A stretch of DNA of 38,857 nucleotides from an uncultured Verrucomicrobiota bacterium (GTDB lineage: Bacteria > Verrucomicrobiota > Verrucomicrobiia > Limisphaerales > UBA9464). The notes beneath the pieces were generated by a model that was not told where the DNA came from, made no database searches, and saw nothing but the letters and a program-made list of their open reading frames with translations. The position numbers and the translations under genes were made by a program. Where the stretch lies: positions 1-38,857 of the forward strand of contig CAIWAH010000391.1 in assembly GCA_903910585.1 (NCBI GenBank). Reading direction: 5' to 3'. Shown one piece after another: positions 7,850 to 15,626 of the stretch. The stretch's first letter is position 1. The number at the start of each line of letters is the position of its first letter.

Positions 7850-10800
7850 ATGGCGCGTCCGGTCCGCAAATCCGTTTCCCCCGAGCCGGCCCCGGCTGCT
7901 GTCCCGGCCGGCAAACCGCCCGCTCCGGCCTGCATCCGCCTCGTCAACGTCCGGCAAAACAACCTCAAGGGTTTCGACCTCGAATTGCCGCTGGGCAAAC
8001 TCATCGTCATCACCGGCCTGAGCGGCTCCGGCAAAAGCTCGCTGGCCTTCGAGACGCTCTACGCAGAGGGGCAGCGGCGTTACATCGAAACGTTCACGCC
8101 GTATGCGCGGCAGTTCTTCGATCGCATGGACAAGCCCGCGGTGGACCGCATCGAGAACATCCCGCCGGCAATCGCCATCGAGCAGCGCAACGCTGTCCGC
8201 ACGACCCGCAGCACCGTCGGCACGATGACGGAGATCTGCGATTACCTGAAGGTGCTGTGGCCGCATGTCGCCCAGCTGCACTGCGCGAAGTGTGCCCGGC
8301 CGGTCCGCCGGGAGCCGCCGCAGGTGGTGTGGGAGGAGGTGCGGAATGACCAGGCCGGGGCGGAGCGCGATGCCCTGGTTGCCTTCGAGCTGCCGCTCTC
8401 GGAAAAGCTGTCCGTCGCGGAGCAGCTTGCGTTGCTTTCCAAGCAGGGATTCCAACGACTGTTGGTCGACGATGCCGTCGTGCGCGTGGACGAAGCCCAA
8501 TCCGCGATCCGTGATCCGCAATCCGCACTCACCGTGCTCGCCGACCGCGTGAAGCTCGCGCCGGGAAACCGCGCCCGGTTCGTGGAGGCCTGCGAGCAGG
8601 CCTACCACTTCGGCCGCGGCAAACTCACGGTTCGCACCGTCGCCGCCGATGGGAGTTGGTCCCTGGTCCTCGGTCATTTCTCCGCCGGTTTCCACTGCGC
8701 GGCCTGCGACCTCGACTACCGCGAGCCCACCTCCGCGCTGTTCTCCTTCAACAACCCCGTCGGCGCCTGCCCCACCTGCAAGGGCTTTGGCCGCATCATC
8801 ACCATTGATCTGGACCTCGCCTTGCCGGACCGCTCGAAGACGCTGGCCGAGGGGGCGATCAAGCCGTGGCAGACCGAGATCGGTCGGCAATGCCAGGACG
8901 ACCTTGTCCGGGCGGCCCGCAGGCGCGGCGTGCCGATGCAGGTGCCCTTCCGCGAACTCTCGGCCGAACACCAGCGCTGGGTCATGGACGGTGACGACGG
9001 CTACATTCCGGACGATCCAGACCACTCGTGGCCCAGGCTGTGGTATGGCGTGAAGGGCTACTTCCGCTGGCTGGAGAGCAAGGCCTACAAGATGCACGTC
9101 CGCGTGCTGCTTTCCCGCTACCGCAGCTACCGGAGCTGTCCGGCGTGCGCCGGAAAACGGTTCAATCCCGACTCGCTGGCGTTTCGATTGCGGACTGCGG
9201 ATTGTGGAATGCGGATTGGAGGCGCCGCCAACCCGCCCCTTGGTCATTCGTCATTGGTCATTGGGAATTCACTGACGCTCGCCGATTTCTACGCCCTGCC
9301 GATCCGCGATGCGCTGGCGTTGATCGATGGCCTTGCTGCCGCTGCTGACTTCCGCGATCCGCGGTCCGCAACGCGCAATCCCCTCGCGGTGGCATTGCAC
9401 GAAGTCCGCACGCGGCTGTGCTACCTGACGGAAGTCGGCCTCGGATATCTCACGCTCGACCGGCCCACGCGCACGCTGTCCGGCGGCGAGACCGAACGCG
9501 TCAATCTCACGACCTGTCTGGGCACGCGCCTGACCAACACGCTCTTCGTGCTTGATGAGCCCAGCGTCGGCCTGCATCCGCGCGACACGGACCGCCTCAT
9601 CCGCATCCTGCACCGGCTGCGTGATGCCGGAAACACCGTTGTGGTGGTCGAACACGAATCGAGCGTCATGCGCGCCGCCGACCAGATCGTGGATCTCGGG
9701 CCGGGCCACGGCGAAACCGGCGGCCAAATCGTCTTCCAGGGTCCGCCCAGCGCGCTGGCCCGCGCCACGGGCTCGCTCACTGCGGACTACCTCACGGACC
9801 GGAAGCGCATCGAGGTGCCGACGAGACGGCCTGTGAACGTAGGGCAGGCTGCCAGCCTGCCCGCCGGCTTTGGTAAACGTCCCTCCACAAAGCACCATGC
9901 TGAAGCCGCCTTCGCCGCCGACATCGTCACACCTTACCGCACCGCCCAAGCGCCGGGCAGGCTGGCAGCCTGCCCTACGTTGCGCCTGTCCCACGCCGTT
10001 GCGAACAACCTCCGCGATGTCTCGGTCGAGATACCCCTTGGCCGATTCGTGTGCGTGAGCGGCGTGAGCGGTTCCGGCAAGACCACGCTCATCCGCGAAG
10101 TCCTGCTGCCGTTGCTCCAGGCCAAACTCGCCGACAGCGGTGAGGCCACCGCGCTGGAGGAGGAAGTGGACGGCGAATCCCGCGAGGCCGCCAGCGCTGC
10201 CCTCAGTTCCGCAACGCTGACTGGCTGGGAAGCGCTGGGCCAGGTCGTGCTCGTGGACCAGTCCCCGCTGGGCCGCACGCCCCGCTCCAACCCGGGCGTT
10301 TACATCGGCGCGTTTGACGACATCCGCGAGTTCTTTGCCGCGTCCGAGGCCGCCAAGGAACGTGGTCTCGAGGCCAGCGCCTTCAGCTTCAATTCGGCGA
10401 AGGGCCAGTGCGAACGCTGTCGCGGCGCCGGCTTCGAGAAGATCGAGATGCAGTTCCTCAGCGACGTGTTCATCCGCTGCCCTGCCTGCCAGGGCCGGCG
10501 CTACCGGGAACACATCCTCGAGGTGAAAGTGCGAGGTGCGAAGGGCGAGGCGCGAAGTGAAGGTGAGAAGGCTTCGACTTCCGACTTCCGGCTTCCCACT
10601 TCCCACTTCGAGTGGAGCATCGCCGATCTGCTCGACGCGACCATCGAGGACGCGGTCGCGTTTCTGGAGTCCTTCGGCCGCACCTACCGGCCGGCTCACC
10701 GGGCGGCGACCAAGCTGAAGCTGCTGGTCGAAGTCGGCCTCGGTTACCTGCGCGTCGGCCAGCCGATCAACACGCTGAGCGGCGGCGAAAGCCAGCGGCT

Positions 10801-11233
10801 GAAGCTCGTGAGCCATCTCGCGGAAAGTGCCGCGGCGGAAACCAAGCTGGTCATTCCCGAGCCCGTCGCCAAACGCCTGGGCCAAGCCACGCTCGAACGT
10901 CTCGGCCGCACCCATCCGCAATCCGCAGTCCGCAATCCGCAATCGCCGAAGCCCACCCTGTTCCTCTTCGACGAACCGACGACCGGGCTGCACTTCGACG
11001 ACGTGCGGGTGCTGCTCGCCGTCTTCCAACGCCTCGTGAACGCCGGCCACACCGTGCTGGTGATCGAGCACAACCTCGACGTCATCCGGTCGGCCGACTG
11101 GGTGATTGATCTCGGCCCCGACGCCGGCGACGCCGGTGGTCAGGTCGTGGCCAGTGGTCCGCCGGAAGCCATCGCCGCATGTGAGGAAAGCCACACCGGG
11201 CGGTTCCTGCGCGGAACGAGAACCGGAGCGTAG
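7850..11233 (+). CDS. uvrA: UvrA-type excinuclease ABC subunit A, enlarged by repeat-derived insertions
   Basis: 1127 residues against about 940 for typical UvrA. It is the DNA damage-recognition ATPase of nucleotide excision repair and works with UvrB and UvrC. Walker A motifs are GLSGSGKSS (56-64) and GVSGSGKTT (about 738-746). ABC signatures are LSGGETER (about 543) and LSGGESQR (about 976), with Walker B stretches LFVLDEPSVGLH and LFLFDEPTTGLH. CxxC pairs form zinc modules (CAACDLDY with CPTCKGFG; CERCRGAG with CPACQGRR). The first signature differs from the usual LSGGEAQR, and the region after the first Walker A reads IENIPPAIAIEQ, so this may belong to a divergent UvrA class. At least six tracts of repetitive origin sit in frame between conserved blocks, explaining much of the extra length. 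Confidence 0.9.
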   Translation: MARPVRKSVSPEPAPAAVPAGKPPAPACIRLVNVRQNNLKGFDLELPLGKLIVITGLSGSGKSSLAFETLYAEGQRRYIETFTPYARQFFDRMDKPAVDRIENIPPAIAIEQRNAVRTTRSTVGTMTEICDYLKVLWPHVAQLHCAKCARPVRREPPQVVWEEVRNDQAGAERDALVAFELPLSEKLSVAEQLALLSKQGFQRLLVDDAVVRVDEAQSAIRDPQSALTVLADRVKLAPGNRARFVEACEQAYHFGRGKLTVRTVAADGSWSLVLGHFSAGFHCAACDLDYREPTSALFSFNNPVGACPTCKGFGRIITIDLDLALPDRSKTLAEGAIKPWQTEIGRQCQDDLVRAARRRGVPMQVPFRELSAEHQRWVMDGDDGYIPDDPDHSWPRLWYGVKGYFRWLESKAYKMHVRVLLSRYRSYRSCPACAGKRFNPDSLAFRLRTADCGMRIGGAANPPLGHSSLVIGNSLTLADFYALPIRDALALIDGLAAAADFRDPRSATRNPLAVALHEVRTRLCYLTEVGLGYLTLDRPTRTLSGGETERVNLTTCLGTRLTNTLFVLDEPSVGLHPRDTDRLIRILHRLRDAGNTVVVVEHESSVMRAADQIVDLGPGHGETGGQIVFQGPPSALARATGSLTADYLTDRKRIEVPTRRPVNVGQAASLPAGFGKRPSTKHHAEAAFAADIVTPYRTAQAPGRLAACPTLRLSHAVANNLRDVSVEIPLGRFVCVSGVSGSGKTTLIREVLLPLLQAKLADSGEATALEEEVDGESREAASAALSSATLTGWEALGQVVLVDQSPLGRTPRSNPGVYIGAFDDIREFFAASEAAKERGLEASAFSFNSAKGQCERCRGAGFEKIEMQFLSDVFIRCPACQGRRYREHILEVKVRGAKGEARSEGEKASTSDFRLPTSHFEWSIADLLDATIEDAVAFLESFGRTYRPAHRAATKLKLLVEVGLGYLRVGQPINTLSGGESQRLKLVSHLAESAAAETKLVIPEPVAKRLGQATLERLGRTHPQSAVRNPQSPKPTLFLFDEPTTGLHFDDVRVLLAVFQRLVNAGHTVLVIEHNLDVIRSADWVIDLGPDAGDAGGQVVASGPPEAIAACEESHTGRFLRGTRTGA
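8498..8530. repeat. ATCCGC-type tandem repeat tract inside uvrA
   Basis: Four degenerate copies of an ATCCGCA-like unit follow one another and are translated in frame as AQSAIRDPQSAL. Related units recur at 9187-9219 (inverted), 9350-9381 and 10912-10944 in the same gene. The tract lies in a variable insertion of the first ATPase half, not in a catalytic motif. Confidence 0.5.
9187..9270. repeat. two adjacent repeat tracts inside uvrA
   Basis: Bases 9187-9219 carry degenerate GCGGATTG units, the reverse complement of the ATCCGC family. Bases 9240-9270 carry a different unit in which TTGGTCATT and TCATTGGTCATT alternate. Together they encode an insertion (RTADCGMRIGG through SSLVIGNS) between the conserved GKRFNPDSLAFRL and LTLADFYALPI segments. 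The reading frame is kept across both. Confidence 0.5.
9350..9381. repeat. ATCCGC-type repeat tract inside uvrA, partner of 9187-9219
   Basis: The tract, translated as DFRDPRSATRNPLA, is an approximate inverted copy of the GCGGATTG tract at 9187-9219. The two could be the arms of one inserted segment of about 195 bases. Similarity is clear in the repeated unit but degenerate along its length. Confidence 0.4.
9836..9981. mobile_element. MITE-like 146-bp element with perfect 27-bp terminal inverted repeats inside uvrA
   Basis: Bases 9836-9862 and 9955-9981 are exact reverse complements over 27 positions. Each arm is itself a palindrome (GGGCAGGCT, 3-base centre, AGCCTGCCC), so single strands could form two hairpins or one long stem. 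The 92-base interior has no gene. The element is translated in frame as UvrA residues about 663-711, including GQAASLPA and its mirror RLAACPT. It falls between the first ATPase half and the second Walker A region. I do not see a clear target-site duplication. No transposase in the window obviously matches it. Confidence 0.75.
10524..10613. repeat. purine/pyrimidine mirror repeat tract inside uvrA
   Basis: A GAAGTGAGAAG-like purine-rich half is followed by a CTTCCGACTTCC-like pyrimidine-rich half, which together form an imperfect inverted repeat. It is translated in frame (RGAKGEARSEGEK, then STSDFRLPTSHFE) just after the second zinc module of UvrA. It differs in sequence from the other repeat tracts of the gene. 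Confidence 0.5.
10912..10944. repeat. ATCCGCA repeat tract inside uvrA near the second Walker B
   Basis: Four near-identical units of ATCCGCA/GTCCGCA encode HPQSAVRNPQS, immediately before PTLFLFDEPTTGLH. Its reverse complement shares long runs with 9187-9219, so both belong to one repeat family. Confidence 0.5.
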
Positions 11234-11297
11234 GCTTTTCCCCTTGGGTGGCTCCTTGGGTGGCGTTGAGCCTTATCCCCGGTGAAAGTGCGGATAC

Positions 11298-12662
11298 TCA
11301 GCCCTGTTTGCGACTTGCGGTCCGATCATTCTGGGGGCGGTTGTGGCGGAGTTCACCGAGGGTGATGCCTTCCGGGACGTCGTGGGCGAGGATCTTGGGC
11401 AAGGCCACCCGTTGCGCGGAGTAGATGCCCGAGTGGCCGCTGAACAGGTAGGCGACGAAGCACGCCACCGCGAGATAGGGCGCATGGGCTGCGCCGAAGA
11501 GCTCGATGCCCATCAGCGTGCAGGCGAGCGGCGTGTTGCTCGCACCGGCGAACACCGCCACGAAACCCAGTCCGGCGAGCAGATCCACCGGCGCCCCAAG
11601 CAATCCAGCGAGGGCATTCCCCAAGGCCGCACCGATGAAGAACAGCGGGGTGACTTCGCCGCCCTTGAAACCGGAGCCGAGGGTGACCGCGGTGAAGGCG
11701 AGTTTCGCCAGCCAGCTCCAGCCCGTCGCCCCGCCGGCCTGAAAACAGGACACGATGGTCACGTCGGCGGGATTCGGGCTGCTGACGCCAAGTCCGAGGT
11801 AGCTGCGGTCGTCCAGCAGCAGCGTGAGGCCGATAACTGCCAAGCCGCCGACCACAGGGCGCAGCCAGGGGCGGTTCAATCGCTGGCGGAACTGCTGTTG
11901 CAGGGCGTGGGTCAGCTCCGCGAACAGCAGGGCTACCAGTCCAAAAACCGTGCCGGCGAACAGCACCTTGCCCAGCAGGAGTAGGTCCAGGTGGCCGAAC
12001 CCGAAGCGGGCGGAAGGAGTAACCAACGCGATATGATACGGCGTATGCCCCACGCCCCAGGCTGAACAGGTCAGGTCCCCGAGCAACCCGGCGAGCAGGC
12101 AGGGAACGAGCGCCTCGTAACGCGTGCGGCCGATGGTCAGGACTTCCATGGCGAACACCGCGCCCGCGAGCGGGGTGCCGAACACCGAACCGAATCCGGC
12201 CGCCACGCCGGCCAGCAGGAGCGTGCGCCGATGACGTTCTGCGACTCGGAACCAGCTCATGAAGCTGGCAGCGAGACCGCCGCCCATCTGCACCGCGGTG
12301 CCCTCGCGTCCGGCCGAGCCACCGCACAGATGCGTGATGAGCGTGGTGACCAGGATCAGCGGCGCCATCAGGCCGGGCACGCCGCCGCCGGGCTGATGGA
12401 TTTCGTCGAGCAACAGGTTGGTTCCCCGTTCCGCGGTGGCGCCCCAAGTCTGATAAAGCCAGACCATCAACACGCCGGCCACGGGCAGCAGATAAAGCAG
12501 CCAGGGCGCGGACAACCGCAGGGCGGTGACCCGCTCCAGGGACCAGAGAAACAGCGCGCTCGCGGAGCCCGCCAGCACCGCCACCGGGGTGACCAGCAGC
12601 AGCCAGACGCCCAATTGGCGGAGGCTGCCGAGGTGCGCGCGGTGATCGAGAAAATGCCTCAT
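11298..12662 (-). CDS. CLC-family channel/antiporter, fluoride-exporter (CLC-F) type
   Basis: 454 residues with about ten hydrophobic helices, an integral inner-membrane protein. The gating glutamate lies in GGSAGREGTAVQMG (E120), where conventional chloride CLCs have GREGP. The usual GSGIP anion-binding segment is replaced by GTNLLLDEI (80-88), and the third conserved region reads GFKGGEVTPLFFIGA instead of GGIFAPSL. From family knowledge these replacements mark the CLC-F branch, which exchanges fluoride for protons to detoxify fluoride. I therefore favour fluoride export over chloride transport, without proof. The gene is convergent with uvrA and divergent from nuoA. I looked for a fluoride riboswitch upstream and did not see one. 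Confidence 0.8.
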   Translation of the reverse strand: MRHFLDHRAHLGSLRQLGVWLLLVTPVAVLAGSASALFLWSLERVTALRLSAPWLLYLLPVAGVLMVWLYQTWGATAERGTNLLLDEIHQPGGGVPGLMAPLILVTTLITHLCGGSAGREGTAVQMGGGLAASFMSWFRVAERHRRTLLLAGVAAGFGSVFGTPLAGAVFAMEVLTIGRTRYEALVPCLLAGLLGDLTCSAWGVGHTPYHIALVTPSARFGFGHLDLLLLGKVLFAGTVFGLVALLFAELTHALQQQFRQRLNRPWLRPVVGGLAVIGLTLLLDDRSYLGLGVSSPNPADVTIVSCFQAGGATGWSWLAKLAFTAVTLGSGFKGGEVTPLFFIGAALGNALAGLLGAPVDLLAGLGFVAVFAGASNTPLACTLMGIELFGAAHAPYLAVACFVAYLFSGHSGIYSAQRVALPKILAHDVPEGITLGELRHNRPQNDRTASRKQG

Positions 12663-12761
12663 CGGGTCGTCGCGAAATACGGTGGCAGGAAGGGCGGCCG
12701 CGCCGCAACGCCCAAGCCCGCTGCCGCCGCGGGCCGGGTTCCGGGGAGGCCCAATTGCCGG

Positions 12762-12789
12762 TTGCCATCTAGGGGTTCCCGCCTAGGTT
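12762..12789 (+). promoter_or_regulatory. candidate promoter of nuoA giving a leaderless mRNA
   Basis: TTGCCA (12762-12767) and TAGGTT (12784-12789) are 16 bases apart. The -10-like box ends 9 bases before the nuoA ATG at 12799, the same geometry as in front of uvrA. No purine-rich ribosome-binding site precedes the ATG. Confidence 0.35.
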
Positions 12790-12798
12790 TCCTCCGCA

Positions 12799-13182
12799 AT
12801 GGAATCGCAGTTGCAGCAGTATTTGCCCGTGTTGGTGCTGTTCCTCGTGGCGGCCGGATTCGCCGGGGGCACGCTGGTGATCTCCGCGCTGGCCGGCAAG
12901 GTTGGCCGGCGGACCAAGACCAAGGACATTCCCTACGAGTGCGGCATGTTGCCGGAAGGTCCCGGCAGTTCCCGCCTGTCGGTGAAGTTCTACCTCGTGG
13001 CGTTGTTGTTCGTCCTCTTCGATATCGAGGTCGTCTTCATGTATCCGTGGGCGGTGGTTTACAAGGAACTGCTCACCCAGAATGCCGCGCTCATCCTTGG
13101 CGGGATGGTGAGCTTCCTCGGCGTGCTGTTTGTCGGCTATCTTTACGCCCTCAAGAAGGGCGCCTTCGACTGGACGCGCTGA
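12799..13182 (+). CDS. nuoA: NADH-quinone oxidoreductase subunit A (NuoA)
   Basis: 127 residues, the normal length for NuoA, with three transmembrane helices (about 8-32, 67-90, 96-118). The conserved loop KDIPYECGMLPEG carries the cysteine typical of this subunit, and KFYLVALLFVLFDIEVVFMY with acidic residues inside the second helix is a family signature. NuoA is part of the membrane arm of respiratory complex I, near the quinone site. No other nuo gene follows. A strong terminator ends the transcript 20 bases after the stop, so nuoA is transcribed alone here and the rest of complex I must be encoded elsewhere. Confidence 0.93.
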   Translation: MESQLQQYLPVLVLFLVAAGFAGGTLVISALAGKVGRRTKTKDIPYECGMLPEGPGSSRLSVKFYLVALLFVLFDIEVVFMYPWAVVYKELLTQNAALILGGMVSFLGVLFVGYLYALKKGAFDWTR

Positions 13183-13202
13183 GCGTTGTCCGGTCGCTGC
13201 CC

Positions 13203-13227
13203 GCCCCGCTGTCCGGCGGGGCTTTTT
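13203..13227 (+). terminator. Rho-independent terminator after nuoA
   Basis: A perfect 7-bp stem GCCCCGC/GCGGGGC with a 6-base loop (13203-13222) is followed directly by five T residues. It makes nuoA a single-gene transcript. Confidence 0.85.
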
Positions 13228-13308
13228 GCTTTGTGGCTGTCCATGCCTGGGCCGTGAAGGGATGGCAATTGACTGGCCGGACCCGGCCCTAACCGCACAC
13301 TGCCGCCA

Positions 13309-14673
13309 TTGAACGAAGCCGCCCAGACCGACCTGGCCTCCGACCGGGATCTGCCGCCCGGATTCGCGAACCTCTACGTGTTCGCGGTGTTCAATGCGCT
13401 CTCGTATCAGGCTGTGCTGGCCAGCCCGATGGTGCTCTTCGCGAAGTCGCTGGGCGCCAGCGCGACGGTGCTGGGGCTGCTGGCCGGCATGATGCCCCTG
13501 CTGGTGATCACCCAGATTCCTGCGGCCAAGTTTGTTGGCCGGATCGGTTATCGCCGGTTCATTCTGGGCGGCTGGACAGTGCGCGTGGTGCTGATATTTG
13601 CCGTCGCCCTGCTGCCACTGACGGGCGGCTTTCTGGACCGGGCCACCCAGCTGATCCTGCTGCTGACCCTGCTCCTGGCCTTCAATGTGTCCCGGGGCGT
13701 CGCCAGCGCGGCGTGGCTGCCGTGGATCATGGAACTGGTGCCCGCGCCGCTCCGGGGCCGGCACTTCGCCCGCGACCAGGCCTACATGAACGGGGCGAGC
13801 TTCGTGGCCTTTGCCTCGTCCGCACTGATGCTCGGTGCCCAGCCCACGCCGGTCCGGTTTGCCGCGGTGTTTGCGTTCTCCGCCCTGGCCGGTGCGGTCA
13901 GCCTGCCGTTCCTGAAACGGGTTCCCGACTGCCCGCCGCCGCCGGAAAGTTCCGGCGGGGAAGGTCCGGTGCCCTGGCTCGCGCTGGCCTCGCATCCGCC
14001 ATTTCGCCGGCTGCTGGAAGTGAACGCGGCCTGGTCCGTGGCCTACGGCGGCGTGATGACGTTCGTGGTCAAGTTCCTCAAGGACGGCGCGCAGCTGCCG
14101 GATGACCGGATCCTCCTCCTGATGTCCGTGTCCTTCATCGGCGGGCTCCTGTCGCCGTGGCTCATGGGGCCGCGTCTTGACCGCTTGGGCAGCCAGCCGC
14201 TGCTGGCCTTCACAATGGGCGCGGGCCTGCTGATCGGCCTGGGCTGGTGGGGCATCGCGGCCGGGCTGGCTCCGGCGAATCAGTTCCTGGTGCTGCCCCT
14301 CGTGATTGGAGTTGGGCTGATCAATGCCGTTTTTTCCGCGGCCAACAACCGGCTGGCGACGCATCTGGCTCCTTCCCTCGGCCGGGACCATTTCTTCGCG
14401 ATCTTCATGGTGGTGTGGCAGCTCACGTTGGGACTTTCGCCCGTGCTTTGGGGGCTGCTGCTCGACGCAGTTGGTGGCTGGCAAACGTCGTGGGGCCAGC
14501 TCGAATGGAACCGCTACTCCGTTTACTTCGGCCTGGTGACGGTGGCGTTCGGGGTGGCGTTCTGGCTGTGCCGGCGGCTGGAGGAACCCAAGGCGGCCCA
14601 GTTGCCGGCGCTCATGCGGGAACTGCTGCTGGACGAACCCCGCCGCTGGTGGCTGCTGCTGACAGGACGCTGA
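13309..14673 (+). CDS. MFS permease
   Basis: 454 residues with about twelve hydrophobic segments in two halves separated by a hydrophilic loop near residue 205-215 (PPPPESSGGEGP), the layout of the major facilitator superfamily. The loop after the second helix (KFVGRIGYRRF) resembles the conserved MFS motif A position. I chose the TTG start at 13309 because the next in-frame Met (about 13429) would remove part of the first helix. A TTGACT at 13269 could be a -35 box, again close to the start. The substrate cannot be told from sequence. It is convergent with the exported-protein operon ending at 14702. Confidence 0.8.
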   Translation: MNEAAQTDLASDRDLPPGFANLYVFAVFNALSYQAVLASPMVLFAKSLGASATVLGLLAGMMPLLVITQIPAAKFVGRIGYRRFILGGWTVRVVLIFAVALLPLTGGFLDRATQLILLLTLLLAFNVSRGVASAAWLPWIMELVPAPLRGRHFARDQAYMNGASFVAFASSALMLGAQPTPVRFAAVFAFSALAGAVSLPFLKRVPDCPPPPESSGGEGPVPWLALASHPPFRRLLEVNAAWSVAYGGVMTFVVKFLKDGAQLPDDRILLLMSVSFIGGLLSPWLMGPRLDRLGSQPLLAFTMGAGLLIGLGWWGIAAGLAPANQFLVLPLVIGVGLINAVFSAANNRLATHLAPSLGRDHFFAIFMVVWQLTLGLSPVLWGLLLDAVGGWQTSWGQLEWNRYSVYFGLVTVAFGVAFWLCRRLEEPKAAQLPALMRELLLDEPRRWWLLLTGR

Positions 14674-14701
14674 TTGCCGGGTGAGGCGCGTTGCCGGGGC
14701 G

Positions 14702-15622
14702 TCAGCGAATGGGCTCCACGGTCACGACAAACACCAGGTCGCCGGCCCCCGGTTCGGCCACGAGCGGATGCCGCTGCACGATCACGCCGCCGGGTGCGCC
14801 GAGCCAGGTTCCGTTCAGCGCCACCGTCTCCGGCACCTGATCGCTGAAATACTCCGGCTCCCCGGTAGGTGCAGGCGCGGCGGCGGCCAAATTGGACTTC
14901 GCGGCGCCCTTGGTGCGTTTGGAAGGGGCAGGGGCCTGCGGTTTCGCCGGGTTCTTTTTCCGCCGGAACAGTCCGCCGAGATCGGTCGTGCCGCCCGTGT
15001 TCACAAACCCGTCCTCGTCCTCCTCGACCCGTTCGTAGGTGATTCCGGGAAGCGTGCGGGCGGCGTTGAACGTGCGCACGGCGAGGGCTTCCCACTTCGA
15101 ATAGAGCCGGACCGAGCCGCGCCATGACCCTGACCAGTTGAGCAGGATGACGGGTCCGCCCTCGTGACCGGCCGCCGGCAGCCAGCGCAGATCGGCTTCC
15201 AGGCTGAGGCCGTAGGCATTCGTCTGCGGCGCGGCTTTTCCGGCTTCGAGCAAAAAGGCCGGCCGGGATTCGAGCTGCCGGAACGAGAGATGGGCGGTGG
15301 GCTCGCAGACCAGCTCTCGGACGGCCCGGTGGATCACCTCGACCTTCCCGTGATTGGTCAGCCGGCGCAGCAGTTCCGGCCAACCTGGGCTCGCCGCCAT
15401 TTCCGCCTCGGACAGCGGGGAGCTTGGCCGAAATCGGATCACCGAGATGCCCAAGGCGACATTGGTCGGCACGGCTGATTCCAAAACCGGCGCGCTGGCA
15501 CTGCCGGCCGCATCGGCAGCCTGCGTCGAGAGCGATGCCGCCAGCGCCAACAGCGCCAAGGCGGCGAACCAGCCGCGTCGGACGGGGCCAATGCGCCTGA
15601 GCTGGAGTGGGCTGAAGTTCAC
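14702..15622 (-). CDS. exported protein of unknown function, paralogue of its upstream neighbour
   Basis: 306 residues, GTG start, with an N-terminal signal sequence (about 15-36, WFAALALLALAASLSTQAADA). It aligns by eye with the gene just upstream: ISVIRFRPSS against LTLIRFKPDS, SFRQLESRPAFLL against KFDATETRPVVLV, NAYGLSLEADLRW against TLYGVTLTVTARP, and VALNGTWLGAPGGVIVQRH against FSLNGSRACRTGQLIVSTT. A basic, alanine-rich, low-complexity linker lies at about 220-245. The strand pattern recalls the C-terminal part of secretin-type proteins, but I see no diagnostic secretin motif. It starts 4 bases after its paralogue stops, so the two are surely co-transcribed, downstream of an outer-membrane barrel gene. 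Confidence 0.6.
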   Translation of the reverse strand: MNFSPLQLRRIGPVRRGWFAALALLALAASLSTQAADAAGSASAPVLESAVPTNVALGISVIRFRPSSPLSEAEMAASPGWPELLRRLTNHGKVEVIHRAVRELVCEPTAHLSFRQLESRPAFLLEAGKAAPQTNAYGLSLEADLRWLPAAGHEGGPVILLNWSGSWRGSVRLYSKWEALAVRTFNAARTLPGITYERVEEDEDGFVNTGGTTDLGGLFRRKKNPAKPQAPAPSKRTKGAAKSNLAAAAPAPTGEPEYFSDQVPETVALNGTWLGAPGGVIVQRHPLVAEPGAGDLVFVVTVEPIR

Positions 15623-15626
15623 CGGG

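Noticed and set aside
9269..11194. 641-codon open frame antisense to uvrA
   Set aside because: The uvrA frame has all expected motifs. The antisense product has none and reflects GC-rich codon bias.
12663..12798. Fluoride riboswitch between the CLC-F gene and nuoA
   Set aside because: I looked on the minus strand for the conserved GATG, TTC and CTGATG-type core in the right order and did not find it.
12769..14484. 571-codon open frame antisense to nuoA and the MFS permease
   Set aside because: It is rich in Gln, His, Arg and Glu, without any domain pattern, and covers two well-supported genes on the other strand.
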